A stretch of DNA of 64,000 nt from Rhizophagus clarus (lineage: Eukaryota; Glomeromycota; Glomeromycetes; Glomerales; Glomeraceae). The stretch is taken from positions 1,116,001 to 1,180,000 of the forward strand of contig BLAL01000162.1 of the NCBI GenBank assembly GCA_015698045.1. The letters run 5' to 3'. A model generated the notes under the pieces. That model ran no database searches and was not told the origin of the DNA. It was given only the letters and a program-made list of their open reading frames with translations. The translations under genes and the position numbers were made by a program. Below are positions 11,193-22,728 of the stretch, in pieces (within the stretch, counting starts at the first letter, position 1; each line of letters starts with the position of its first letter).

Positions 11193-11349
11193 ATTGTAAT
11201 TATTTTTTTTTACCAGGTTATAACCAGTGCGCTCACAAATTGTCAATTCTAACTTTATTTTTGAAATTTATTAAGTATAAAAATGCAGGATCAAACCGAT
11301 ATGCCCGTAAAGAGGATAATTCGCGCGAAAGTACACCATGTCCCACAAC

Positions 11350-11904
11350 ATCAACAACCGCAAATACTTTGATCATAACACCCAACAAGCCCATTGTTAC
11401 GAGAGCAACATTTAATCAATATTCCGTGCACGTTATTTGTTCCTTCAATACAACAATACAATTCACCATTTTTACCAAAAGCAACTTGCATAGCATCTTC
11501 GATTGTATGACTGGCCTTGTTTGCACAATATGGACACCATGTCTTACCATTTTTGATATTATTAAGAGATGTAGTCCACTCATGACCGCTTGCACATCGC
11601 CACTGCATTGGAGTGAAAGCATTAATATAATACATGTTCCATTTCTACTTTGAGCTAATTGCCTTGCGTTCTCAATCGTAAGAGATCTATTGCCTGCACA
11701 ATATGGGCACCATATCATACCATTTTTTATATCGTTAAGTCTTGCCATCCATTTATGGTCTTTAGCATAACACCATAATAAAGGTGAACAATTATTAATA
11801 TACTTGGTTGAAAGACAAAGCTCACCGCGTTTTTCAGCAATTGCACAAGCATTATTTATTGTCAACTTTCTCATTGCAAAAGGATGATTCTTCAACAAAA
11901 AATC
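11350..11904 (-). pseudogene. zinc-ribbon repeat protein fragment, frameshifted
   Basis: The minus strand encodes repeated modules of about 55-65 residues of the pattern W-x-C/Y-x3-GH/DH-x-W ... L-N-x-I-K-N-G-x-x-WCPYC. They are visible at ALLWCYAKDHKWMARLNDIK-type and QWRCASGHEWTTSLNNIK-type segments, each followed by WCPYC. This corresponds to the zinc-ribbon domain repeats (PF14311-like) expanded in Glomeromycotina. The first and second modules are in different frames, with a shift near 11635-11645. Cys pairs suitable for zinc binding are intact within modules. It lies directly downstream of the ATPase remnant on the same strand, so the two may have been one protein. Function unknown; DNA or RNA binding is a guess. 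Confidence 0.6.
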
Positions 11905-12980
11905 AGAATTTTAATTACCAGATTTTCAGAGGCCATGAATCTTAACTCTATCTCCTTTTGCAGATCTAATGGAGTATCAAATCTCAATCGAATTGCAAGT
12001 AGATCATCATCTGATTTATTTAGATCAAAGATAATAAACTCACCTTTTCGAAGATAGCTATTAATAACCATGGATGCATTTTTTACATCTTCAGTATATC
12101 GCCCAATAACCTTGGAAATATCTTAAGGGGAACTTCCGCCATTAAACATTATTAAATGGGAAATATTCTCACGAATAGTTATTGGTGTATGGTGATAGCG
12201 TTGTGTTATGTAAATTGGGTGAAATGTTTCTATGATGCCCATGAGTAAAGAAAGGGATAATTTGATTTTGTATATACTCTGGGGCAACGCATAAGTCCTC
12301 AAAAATGATAACAATGCTTCTTTCTAGTGAGAATGATTTCACGTTTGGAATCCTTTCAGGAGAAATAAAGCTAAACCAAATATTCTCATAATATGGCGCT
12401 TGGATCTTTTGAAATTACGCCATACATGCATCTTACAAATGTCCATTTTGGCTCGTCAGGATGGTAACCACAAACTATCAAATTATCACATCTAATATAT
12501 CTGGATCCTCCCTTTTGTCTTTTATGTATATGCTCACTTTTATCTCCAAGAACAAAGGTTGCTAGTAAATTTGTCTTACCTGTACTACTCTTCCCAGTGA
12601 TTAGCATAGCAAATGGCTATGACATTGCTGAATGTCCAACATTTTGGAATGATTTGTGCCTTGTAGCCTCATCCATATCTATAAAATAAAGTTTCATAGG
12701 GGGTAATTCTCTTTTTTGATTCTTCTGCATAGTGGATTGGAAATTTGTAACTTTGATTTTTATTAAAAGGTATTATATATTTCAAAAAAATTTTCTCTTT
12801 ATTAAAGGATAGAATAAAAGAATATAGATAAGAGAAGATAGACTGCAGGAGGTATATGATTAGTAATAGTATTATAAGAAAGATTGCAAGCTGAAAAAAG
12901 ATAGAATTGGGTAATTTTAAGATTGTTTTAGGATTAGTAATGCCATTATTTTTCTTCAGACTACTAATACCTCCAAGCAT
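11905..12980 (-). pseudogene. decayed P-loop ATPase with N-terminal membrane segment (packaging-ATPase-like)
   Basis: The N-terminal frame (from 12980) has a strongly hydrophobic segment (IFFQLAIFLIILLLIIYLL) followed by a basic region. After a frame change, 12607-12386 carries a Walker A motif GKSSTGKTN preceded by MLIT, then RYIRCDNLIVCGYHPDEPKW. Another frame (12314-12123) gives PIYITQRYHHTPITIRENIS and IMFNGGSS. A third (to about 11935) gives GRYTEDVKNASMVINSYL and RLRFDTPLDLQKEIELR. A Walker B-like segment followed by an acidic residue can be recognised between them in a broken frame. The order resembles HerA/FtsK- or A32-type packaging ATPases seen in large DNA viruses and Polinton-like elements, but that link is only inference. 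At least three frame breaks make it a pseudogene. Confidence 0.55.
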
Positions 12981-14599
12981 TTTAAATTCACTGGATATTT
13001 TTGGGATTTACTTGGTTAAGCAAGTATTATTTCACTTTTGAAGAAGGGTGTTTTTCTCTATTAATGTCTTTTGTATTATAGTTAAATTACACAGGTTAAA
13101 TAAAAAAAAATCACCAAAATTAGCAGTCTAATTTTTATCTAATTTTGGATATATTTGTCCAATTTATTATTGATTTATTACTAATCTTTTGGCATGAATT
13201 ATCAATGAATGGTATTGCCAATTTATTATAAAAAAATGGCATTTTAATTTTTAAATAGTGTATACAAATTGGTACTTTTATTTTAATTAGTATATATAAA
13301 TTGACATTCTGATTTTTAAATAATACATATAAATCAATATTTCAATTTTTAAATAGTACATGCAAATTTAACCAATTTAATTAAATTTATTTTTTTTATT
13401 TTTTATAAAAATATAATATTTATGCAAAAATTTATTTTTTTTTTCAAAAAATTTTATTCAAAGTAGTTTAATTTAAAAATTTATATATTTTGTTAGTAAT
13501 TAAAAAATAAGATTTATTTTAATAAAATATTAATCTAAAAAAAAGAAATTTATAATGAAATAAAAAAATGAATCAAAGTAAAAAAATGTATTAAAAATAA
13601 AAATAATAATAAAGAAAAAAAGTATAATAAAGAAACGAAAAAAAAAAATTAGAAAAATTAAAAAGAAATAGAAAAAGTAAGAAATAAAAAGAAGTAAGAG
13701 AAAATATACTAGCCAAAAAAAAAACATTTAGCTTTAACAAAATTTGGCCTATATTTGACCAAAATCAAAAAAAAATCAATTTAAATTAATAATAATCCAC
13801 AATTATATATATATTTGATATTATTGAACTATAATTAAATAATATATATTAATTAAGTGTCATATTATAAATTATATATTGATGATATGTTATATGTATT
13901 ACCAGTTCAATTAAAGTTTAAATTTAAATTGCTTTTTTTTTATTTTTTTATTTTATTTTTTTTTTCTTATTTTCTTTTTTTTTTTTCTTTTTTTTTTATC
14001 TTTTCTTTTTTTTTCTATTTTTCTTATACCTTTATTAAATAACTTAATAGAATATTTAGGATCCTAAACTATATATAAATAGGTTAGGAGGTTGAATTTG
14101 CTGATAATCATATAAAATTTTTAAAAAGTTGCTTATTTCAGGAGTATTTTGAAAAATTTCTTATCCTACATACTTTCTGTATTTAAAAAACCTACTGATT
14201 GGATTTTAATGAAATTTATATTATTGGGTTTGTCTCAATAAAACAAATTTAATAGTATAAATTTTATTTTAATAACATTAATAATGACCAAGATATTCTA
14301 AATTGAAAATTTTACTATATATTATATCTAATTTAAATAAGAGGTATTCAAAATCCTGAATATTTCCTAATGCTTTTTTTTTATTTTAAATAGTTTTTTT
14401 GGTTTTTTTAAACATAAAATTTTGATAAACTTTTATTTAATTATTTTTTTTTAATTATTTATTTTAATAAATGTTTCTAATAGTTCATTTTCTTTTTTTT
14501 TAAGTACTTAATTTAGATAGATACATTTAAAGTTTTATAAAATATCTAATTTAATTAAATTTAATCTGAATTTAATCTATCAAATTTAAATTAAATTAT
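12981..14599. other. AT-rich and low-complexity DNA
   Basis: Degenerate repeats of AATTTTTAAATAGTACATATAAAT-like words occur at about 13230-13370. A/G-rich (13540-13730) and T/C-rich (13925-14040) tracts give spurious open frames. No gene supported. Confidence 0.6.
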
Positions 14600-14700
14600 A
14601 AAATTTTAATCTGCAGATCAGATTCAAATTTAAAATTTTAATCTGAAGTTCAAATCTAAATTTAAAATTTTAATCTGAAGTTCAAATCTAAATTTAAAAT
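14600..14700. repeat. 32-bp tandem repeat, about 3 copies
   Basis: Three consecutive 32-bp units beginning AAAATTTTAATCTG at 14600, 14632 and 14664. The last two are identical and the first diverged. Confidence 0.85.
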
Positions 14701-15783
14701 TGTATTATTTAAATCCATTAAATTAAATTCAAATCAGATTTGTCAAATTTAAATCAGATTATAATCAAGTCAAATACTAAGTTTTTAGAATAATGTATAG
14801 AATTTTTAAATATTTACTGATATAATTTACATATTGCTTGTGTATGAATTTTCAATATTGCTACTGAGTTATTCACTTTGATAAACATAACTAAGACTTT
14901 TAAAATTTTCAATTACTTGTATTATAAAGACTTTATCATTGAGTTCTGCTTGAATTTTCATTTCTATATAAATAGATATTAAAAAATTTACCCTTGGAGT
15001 GTTTACTATAATTTGTTTTTCTCACCATTTTCATGCGTTTACATCATAATATAAGTAAAAAACAAGTTCTCCAGTTAAAATTAGTTTTACTGGTATATTA
15101 TGACATTTTATTATAAAAGATACAGAGATTCACAGTATATATAAAAAAGATGTAATAAATTAATCCAGTTATTAATTAGTAATCTATATATAGTGATCTG
15201 CATATGATCAGCAAATCACAAATTAAATATTTAAATTAAGTTATTTATTATATTAAAATTTATTTGTATTTTAATTTTATAATAAATTATATTATAAATA
15301 TAAATTTTATAAGTTATTTATAAAAGTTTTTATATATATTATAAAATGAGTTGTTTAGTAATAAAATTTTGCTTAGTAGAATTTAAAATAATTTGCTTAT
15401 TGATTATAGTAAAAAATTTGGATTTTAATATAACTTACTGTACTATATATATATTATTTAGGATCCTATTTAGCCTATTATACAACTACAATAAAATTTA
15501 CCATAAATGAAAATAAGTTGAGATTTTTAATACTGATTAGATTTTATAAATCTTAATGAAATATAAATAGTAATATAAATAATTATACATTAATTACACC
15601 ACCTGTTACATTTTATCTAATAGCTATTAAGAAAAATTAAAAAACTTGAAACAAGATAATTTATTTATTATTAATAATAGTATATTATTTAAGAACACAT
15701 TTTCTAAATTTATGATAATTACTTTTAAAATACTATCTAACTCTTCTCTTTTTCTATCTTTAATATAAAGCAATAAGATTTTT
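14701..15783. other. AT-rich DNA, nothing recognised
   Basis: No coding frame, RNA gene or bounded repeat was supported. Confidence 0.5.
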
Positions 15784-15949
15784 ACACAGGTTGAAATATG
15801 TCAAATCAGGCACTAATCAGGTATCAATTAGGTATCTGATTGATGTCTGATTGATGCCTGATTTATTTAATCGAATACTAATCAGATAGCCCAATTGATA
15901 GTTGATTTCTGCTAAAATCTGACATTAATAAGTCACCAATCAGGCAGGA

Positions 15950-16280
15950 ACAATGTCTGATTGATGGCTGATTGAGGCCAATTAATGGCTGATTGATAGT
16001 TAATTGATAGTCAATTTGATGGTCAATTAATAGTTAATTAATGGTTGATTTGATGGTCAATTGATAGTCAATTAATGGTTGATTTGATGGTCAATTGATG
16101 GTCAACTGATGGTCAATTTATGGTCAATTTATGTCAAATTATGGTCAAATTATAATCAAATTATGATCAAATTATGGTCAAATTATGGTTAAATTATGGT
16201 TAAATTATGGTTAAATTATGGTTAAATTATGGTTAAATTATGGTTAAATTATGGTTAAATTATGGTCAAATTATGATTAA
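15950..16280. repeat. 12-15 bp minisatellite (GGTCAATTGAT to AAATTATGGTTA units)
   Basis: A variable array of GATTGATGGTCAATT-like words passes into a regular 12-bp repeat, AAATTATGGTTA, with many near-identical copies between about 16139 and 16275. The transition from 15-bp to 12-bp units suggests slippage-driven turnover. Confidence 0.85.
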
Positions 16281-16940
16281 AATACATAGGATCTTTATTT
16301 ATAATAAATAATAAGTACTAGTATAAATAAACATAAATAATTATTAATATTTAAAATAAAAACATTCATAATAAATAATGTTATTAGTATTTACATGTAA
16401 TATTTGAAAACAGATGTTAGTATATAACTGATAAAGTTAGTAATATTTAATAAATAGTAAAGTGTAAATATAAAAAGTTAATAATCATCATAGTAAAATA
16501 CAAATACAAAAAGTTAGTATTATGAAAAGTTTGTAAAAAAAAGAAAAATATGTAATAATGTTAGTAAAATATAAAAAAAATAAAATAAAAAAAAAAGAAT
16601 AACATTAGTAATATAAAAAAAAAAAAATATAGCATTACATTAGTAATATTAAAAAGAGGTAAAGTTAATATTATAAAATAAAATATAGTCAATACAATAA
16701 ATTTAATGACAAAAATACAATAATTAATATATCCGTAAAATGTAAAGAGAGTAAAAAGAAAACAGAAAAGAAAGAGTGTATATTTTTTGAAAAATAAACA
16801 AAATTGTGTTTGGTAATTTATATGCATGTTAAGATCAGATCACATGCATAAAATCAGATCAAATTTTGATTGGTTAATAATAAATAAATAGAAAAACTAT
16901 CATTAATTTTAATTCCAGAGAATACTAGTAATTTTACCAA
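16281..16940. other. AT-rich DNA inside the putative inverted-repeat element
   Basis: TATAAATA- and GTAATATT-rich spacer. An open frame on the minus strand (16561-16827) is low-complexity Phe/Ile/Leu and not supported. Confidence 0.5.
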
Positions 16941-18960
16941 CCCTTTATTTAATTTTACGAATTTTAAAAAATTCTCTCTTAAAAGTATAATATAAACTCT
17001 TAGAAAATTTCAGAAAAAAATCTCTATTTCCTATATAAATTATAGAAAATCTTAAAAAAAAAAATTTCTATCAAAAATACTCTGAAAAATTTTACAAAAA
17101 AAAAATTTCTATCAAAATATTCCATATGAACTTTTAGAAAATCTCTCAAAAAAAGGAAACTTTTATCAAAGACATTCTATACGAATCCTAAAAAAATTTC
17201 ACAAAAAAAATCAAACCCTTCAAAATGAACTCTTAAAAAATCTTTCAAAAAACAAATTTCTATTAAATATTCCATATGATCCTTCTTATATAAACTCTTA
17301 GAAAATCTCTTAAAAAAAATTTTCTATCAAATATCAGAACTCTGGATATTACTGATACAACTCATAATCATGAAAAAGAGCAAATTAATGTGAAATTTAG
17401 AAGCTAAAAAACATGTTTTTTACAATTTTCTTGTCAACCAGTGATCCAAATTGGATGAACATTTTTTTAAAATATAGGTCTCAATGAGATCTACAAAATA
17501 AAAAACTGTTTATCGCAATTGGTTAAATAGATGGCAAAATATCCTTAAAAACTAAAAGAGCAAATTGGCTTAATTTTGAGAAAAATGGGTAAAAAAAAAT
17601 GTGAGTTATTTTAGTAATGTCTAGGGTTCTCAAATATCCCATACGAACTCTTCTCAAATAAACTCTTAGAAAATCTTGAAAAAAATTTTTTTATCAAAGA
17701 ATTCCATACAAACCCTTTCCATAGACTCTTAAAAAATCTCTCAAAAAAATTTTTTTACTAGATATCCCATATGAACTCTTTTCATACAAATCCTTCTATA
17801 TGAACTCTAAGAAAATCTCTTAAAAAAAAATTTTCTATCAGATAACCCTTCCTATATGAACTCTTGAAAAATCTTTATCAAAATATCCTATACAAACTAT
17901 TCTCATATGAATCCTTCTCATATAAACTTAAAAAAAAATTTTCTATCAGATATCTCATACAAATTCTTCCCATACAACTAACTCTTAGAAAATCTCTTAA
18001 AAAAAAATTTTCTATCAGATATCTCATATAAACTCTTCCCATACAAACTCTTAGAAAATCTTTTAAAAAAAAATTTTCTATCAGATATCTCATACAAACT
18101 CTTCCCATACAAACTCTTAAAAAATCTCTTAAAAAAAAATTTTTTATCAAAAAATTACATATAAACTCTTTCTATATAAACTCTTTGAAAATCTTTCAAA
18201 AAAATTTTTCTACCAAATATTTCATATGAACTCTTTTCATGTGAACTCTTAGAAAATCTCTTAAAAAAATCTCATATGAACCCTTTTATATGAACTCTAA
18301 GAAAATCTTTCAAATAAAAATTTTCTATCAGATAATCCTTCCTATACGAATTTTTAAAAAATCTTTATCAAAATATCCCATACAAATTCTTTCCATACGA
18401 ACCCTTCCTATATGAACTTAGAAAATCTCTCAAAAAAAATTTTCTATCAGATATTCCATACGAACTCTTTTCATCTTAGAAAATTAAAAAAAAATTTTTT
18501 ATCAAAGAATCACATATGAACTCTTTCTGTATGAACTCTTTGAAAATCTCAAAAAAAATTTTCTACTAGATATCCCATACAAACTCTTCCCATATGAACT
18601 CTTAAAAAATTTTTTAAAAAAAATCCCATATAGATTTTTTCATACAAATTCTAAGAAAATCTTTCAAAAAAAAATTTTTTATCAAATAATCCTTCTTATA
18701 CAAACTTTTAGAAAATCTTATCAAAATATCTTATACGAACTCTTCTCATACGAATTTTTAGAGATCTTAAAATCTCTTAAAAAAAAATTTTTAGAAATCT
18801 CAAAAAAAAAATCTCTATTTATCAAATTATCTTATACAAATTTTAAGAAATCAATTAAAAAAAAATTTTCTATTAAAGATATCTCATGTAAACTCTTCTC
18901 ATATGAACTCTTAGAAAATCTCTCTCAAAAAAAAAAAATTTTCTATCAGAGTTTAAAGAG
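16941..18960. repeat. 2-kb minisatellite with about 66-bp period
   Basis: Units combine AACTCTTAGAAAATCTCT, an A-run, TTTTCTATCAGATATC and CCATACGAACTCTTCC. Copies near 17990-18160 are almost identical with a 66-bp spacing, while others are shortened or diverged. Because 66 is a multiple of three, the minus strand reads as a repeated 22-residue peptide; this is a by-product of the repeat and not evidence of a gene. Confidence 0.9.
17328..17638. mobile_element. MITE copy 2 with 8-bp target duplication, inside the minisatellite
   Basis: A 295-bp element (17336-17630) flanked by CAAATATC at 17328-17335 and 17631-17638. The terminal 18 bases are AGAACTCTGGATATTACT on the left and, reverse complemented, AGAACCCTAGACATTACT on the right. 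Removing the element and one CAAATATC leaves a normal unit of the surrounding 66-bp repeat, which is the expected empty site. It is a close relative of the copy at 4668-4963 and probably the younger of the two, since its ends match each other better. Confidence 0.92.
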
Positions 18961-19661
18961 TTTTAAAACAGTTTAACTTATTTTTAAATAAAAAAATATT
19001 TTAAAATATGTTATTAAACCTGTTATTGAAAAAATCTGACTAAATATTATACAAATATTGTAAGTTCAGAAATATAAACATTTTTATCTTATTATATGCT
19101 GGACTCTGGAATTAAAGTAAATGGATGGAGGGTTGCATTTATTATTTCTAACTTTTTTTCTTTAGAGTTGCTAGATAAATTTACAAGTCAGATTTTACCA
19201 AATCTATAAGAAAAATTATCAATTTATTTAGTGATACAATTACTATATTAATTAATCTGGTTATAAAAGTCGTATACCAATTAGCAACCAATCAGGCATT
19301 AATCTAATATAGTCGATTGGTGACCGATTGAATGATTGTTTAAGAATTCACATATTAAAATTAAAATTTACATTTGCAATCTTATATTTTTTGATAATAA
19401 AATGATAAAATAGGTAAAATTATAATTATAAATTTCATCAGATAAAATTAAATTAAGCTTAAAATTTCAACTGTATACCAATCAGGCATCAATCAGTCAT
19501 ATGACTGGTTAATAACTGATTTGGAATTTATGTATGATTGATGACTGATTGGTATCAGATTATAAGAATCAGCCATCAATAAGTAATCAACCAGTTTTCT
19601 ATCAGTCACCAATCAGTCATATGATCGATTGGTGACTGATTTTTTATATTTTGACCTGTGT

Positions 19662-19792
19662 TAAATTTAAAGACCAAAAAGATAAAAATAAAAAAAAAAC
19701 CAAGAATCATTAGCAAACAATTAAAATTCTAATTTTAATTTGATTATTGTTCTTTAAATAAAAAATAAGCATAATTATTGGATTTAATATAT
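19662..19792. other. short AT-rich spacer
   Basis: Nothing recognised between the inverted-repeat element and the next dispersed repeat copy. Confidence 0.4.
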
Positions 19793-20215
19793 ACATGAAA
19801 CTAAAATTGGTTAATTTAGACCTTCAAAATGGTTGAAATGATCAAAATAATTTTAACCTAGACGTTTTTAAAAGTCAAAATAATCAAAATTACATTATAG
19901 TTATATAATTTTTATAGTATACAATAATATTAAATTCAAAGTTAACGATCTTTGCATTCAGTGATTTGATTTTTATAATCTTTATGCAGTTGGATTAAAT
20001 TTATCAAGAGAAATCTAATGATATATGTTGCATATTTGTAGGTTGTAGTATCAATATTAACAGAGTTATTCACATTTAAAATTTGAATTAAATTATAATT
20101 ATAAAAATCATATGACTATGACATAATTTTGACTATTTTGACTTTAATTTCAACTTTTGACCTTTCCAAGCCAAAATATTTCAATTTTTGAATTTTAATT
20201 TTAACTTTATATATA
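19793..20215 (+). mobile_element. dispersed repeat family, copy C (internally deleted)
   Basis: Starts with ATGAAACTAAAATTGG followed by TTGAAATGATCAAAAT, as in copy A at 4004. Ends with TTTGACTTTAATTTC and AATTTTTGAATTTTAA words resembling the right end of copy A. The internal tandem array is missing, so it is only about 420 bp. Confidence 0.5.
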
Positions 20216-21035
20216 ATCTAATAGTTTATAATATTTCAGCCAAATGGGATAATTATATACTTCTGATATCTTTAAATAATTAGAGTAAAATTATTTCAAT
20301 CAATATAAGGGTATATAAAAAATATATATCTGTAAAAGTAAAATTAATTTTAAATAATGAATATCTAAAAGCTTATAACAGAAAAGTCTGGACTATTAGA
20401 TTTAAAGATATTCCTGTTTAATAATTTTCTGCATTCTGAAATCTTTTAAAAAAGAGATAATAAGAAAAATTCTAAACTATCATTTAAAATATTCTGATTA
20501 ATATAACAGAAACCTTCTTTTTTCTAATAGTAGATTTATTCAATTTTTGATTGATAGCAGTCTGAAATTTTTCAAAATAATTAAAAAAATTAATAGAGCA
20601 AAAAAGTTAATAGATTATTTTACAATATGAAATCAAATTTTTACTTGAATTAATAATCTATAATTTTGAAATAGATTAACTGCCTTTTTATAGTATAGAT
20701 ATTTTACTTTTAAATTTGACTTTTAAAAAAAGAAACCTATTTAATATAGTAATGCAAATAAAAAATCTGACTTTTATATGATTATAGAATCAAATTAACT
20801 TCTTTAAAAAATTCATTTTATAACCAAAATAAGAACAAATGAATATTTTGAATTCTAGATTCTCTAACAAGATGAACTCTCATTATAAAAGAAATCAATT
20901 TACTAAATCAGATATAAAAAGTATAATTGCAGGACTGAAAACTTTATTGAAATAGTTAATATAGTTTAATTAATTTATTCAATAAAATAGATTAGCTTAA
21001 AACTGATATACTGATTTAACTATATTTATTGTTTT

Positions 21036-21923
21036 TAATTTAGATTTATTTTCATGGGACCCTTGGCGACCTCGATCGAATTTCATCGATATAAGCTATC
21101 AGCCTTAAGCCTGAAAGCCGACTTGACATAGACAAACCACATTAAACGCTCCTTTCGCATGACCGAGGCCTTGGCTCAAGCCATATTAGCTAACCTTTTA
21201 ATCCGAACTATTCTAGCATTTAAACGCTTGATTTGGATATCGCGTTGTGATAACAATGCCAATTGGGAGAAATCGAGAGGCATCTCAACATCCATGAAAC
21301 AATCTAAACTTAAAAGCGACCCAAATGATCGATATTCTGAAGATGCGGCAGACAATCGTTATGGGATCTCTAATTCCACTACTTAATCATTGCAATTTTC
21401 TCCTACTACGTCGTCTACAAATAGAGGCGTCGTTAGACTGACCACGGCTGACAACCCATCAACTCGACCCTCCCGTGAATCAAGGGACATTAAAATCTAT
21501 GACGATATCTTCATGGATGTACCTACTCCACCACCCCTCAATCATCGCTCTCGCTCAAAATGAAAACAACAAGCTATCCCATTAGTTTGGAAGGCTGTTA
21601 ATGGTTGGATCAAGACGTCAGTACTGGATCCTTGGTTACCTTCCTTTCGACCTCTCCCACTGATTAAATGTTTTTTAAATGAGACCATTATTTGAGCTGA
21701 TTATTTTATTTTTATTTTTAATTTTTAATTTTTATTTTTAATTTTAATGTAGTTGATGGTGTTAATTATTTTAATTTTGACTATGGAAGGGTGAATGTCT
21801 GGACTGACTTAGGCTGGGAGTATTACATATAGAATAGAAGAGATTGCTATGTAATCCTATCTAACCTAATAAATGTATATACGATTTCATCACCAAAAAA
21901 AAAAAAATAATTTAGATTTATTT
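21036..21923 (+). mobile_element. 5'-truncated LINE insertion nested in the ORF1 copy
   Basis: Sequence 21052-21907 lies between perfect 15-16 bp direct repeats TAATTTAGATTTATTT (21036-21051 and 21908-21923). It ends in poly(A) from 21895, with AATAAA at 21868-21873, 21 nt before the tail. It is clearly less AT-rich than its surroundings, so it is younger or escaped decay. It carries the 3' end of a coding region (21159-21386) and a long 3' UTR containing ACTATGGAAG about 112 nt before the tail. Confidence 0.85.
21159..21386 (+). pseudogene. C-terminal fragment of a LINE reverse-transcriptase-type protein
   Basis: The frame reads LLIRTILAFKRLIWISRCDN followed by NANWEKSRGIS and a basic tail. 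The pattern IW-x-x-RC-x(5,6)-WE-x-x-x-GI matches, from memory, the C-terminal ends of reverse-transcriptase proteins abundant in Rhizophagus. No catalytic motif is present in this truncated copy, and further Ser/Thr/Pro-rich coding-like sequence continues past the stop at 21384. Confidence 0.45.
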
Positions 21924-22220
21924 CTAGAATTTTTTCTTTTAATTCTTTTTATTTTTTTTTATTTCTTTTAAATTCTGTACTTCGTAAATAGTTTTTTCAC
22001 TATATCTTAAAAAATAGACTATTTATTATAATAACTATGGAATATATTTGAGTGTTTTAAAGTAAATAGGTAGACTTTCACAATTAATTTTATATTTTTA
22101 GATTCAAATTTTAATAAAATTTTAAATATTTTCTTTAACTTAAAAAAAGAAAAAAATAATATTTATTATTATTTTACTGCTTAATTTTATTATTTTTCTT
22201 TATTTTTTTATAATTTTAAA

Positions 22221-22728
22221 GATAGGACTCTCTTCTGTTAATCTGTTAACCAAATTTTGATAGAAGAAAAAATAATTTTATTTTTATCTAGAAACCATTT
22301 TGATTATTAGAAAACCTGCACTTTAAATAATAAAAATGGATTTTACATCCCAATAAACTATATTTGATAACACAGAGTTTTTTTTTTGATAGTATAAAGA
22401 AAAAATATTTAAAAACATTAAAGAATTAGTCTGTGGTATAATAGCGGTTGACTTTGACTTCTTTTTGGCAATAAATATTAATGAAGAGGCACTGAAGTCA
22501 TATATTAACAGAAATAAAGATATTATGCAACTGATAGAGAATTTAAGATATAGACTAGATTACAGTTTACAGCCTACTCCTGTTCTCAAGACTCTCTTTC
22601 TATCCATTTTTCTTATTATAATAATAGAGCGTTTTGTTAAGCTTTTAACTTACCATGATCATGATATATGCATTCTTATAGTTACTCTTCCTTCTTTATT
22701 TACTTTCCAGAGGCTGTTCTGAAGTATT
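22221..22728 (+). pseudogene. third ORF1-element fragment: 5' leader plus decayed coding sequence
   Basis: GTTAACCAAATTTTGATAG and the following A-rich leader match the 5' leader of the element at 6160-6222. Similarity continues to about 22345. Downstream frames read INEEALKSYINRNKDIMQLI and LRYRLDYSLQPTPVLKTL, which look coding but are broken upstream by stops. The relation of this second part to the element is not established. Confidence 0.4.

Larger units (their letters stand above)
15784..19661. mobile_element. putative 3.9-kb element bounded by inverted repeats
   Basis: ACACAGGT-YR-AAATAT at 15784 is matched by its reverse complement ending at 19661; about 21 of the first 26 bases agree. 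Both ends continue inward into clusters of short direct and inverted words such as ATCAGTCAYCAATCAG and GATTGATGMCTGATT (15800-16020 and 19260-19640), a subterminal-repeat layout common in DNA transposons. The interior is non-coding and consists of two minisatellites and a MITE insertion. No flanking target duplication was found. It could instead be two separate small elements in opposite orientation. Confidence 0.45.
20216..22075 (+). pseudogene. second, heavily decayed copy of the ORF1-like retroelement (5'-truncated)
   Basis: Homology to the element at 6144-8188 begins abruptly at its TTTATGATATTCCAGCC region. It follows colinearly through SAKWDNY..., KKYIS-VKVKLI, VWTIRFKDIPV and IAGLKTLLK to the 3' UTR, which resumes after a nested insertion at 21052-21907. 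Nearly every C of the better copy is T here, and stop codons are dense. The abrupt start is typical 5' truncation of a retrotransposed copy. Confidence 0.65.

Noticed and set aside
13857..14042. Open frames in A/G- and T/C-rich tracts
   Set aside because: Low-complexity Phe/Leu or Lys-rich products on both strands; no evidence of coding.
16139..16275. Regular short repeats that could suggest a CRISPR array
   Set aside because: Units are head-to-tail 12-mers with no spacers, and the genome is eukaryotic; it is a minisatellite.
17878..18150. Minus-strand open frame with a repeated 22-residue peptide
   Set aside because: It arises because the 66-bp satellite period is a multiple of three; no start context, splice signals or homologous protein are apparent.
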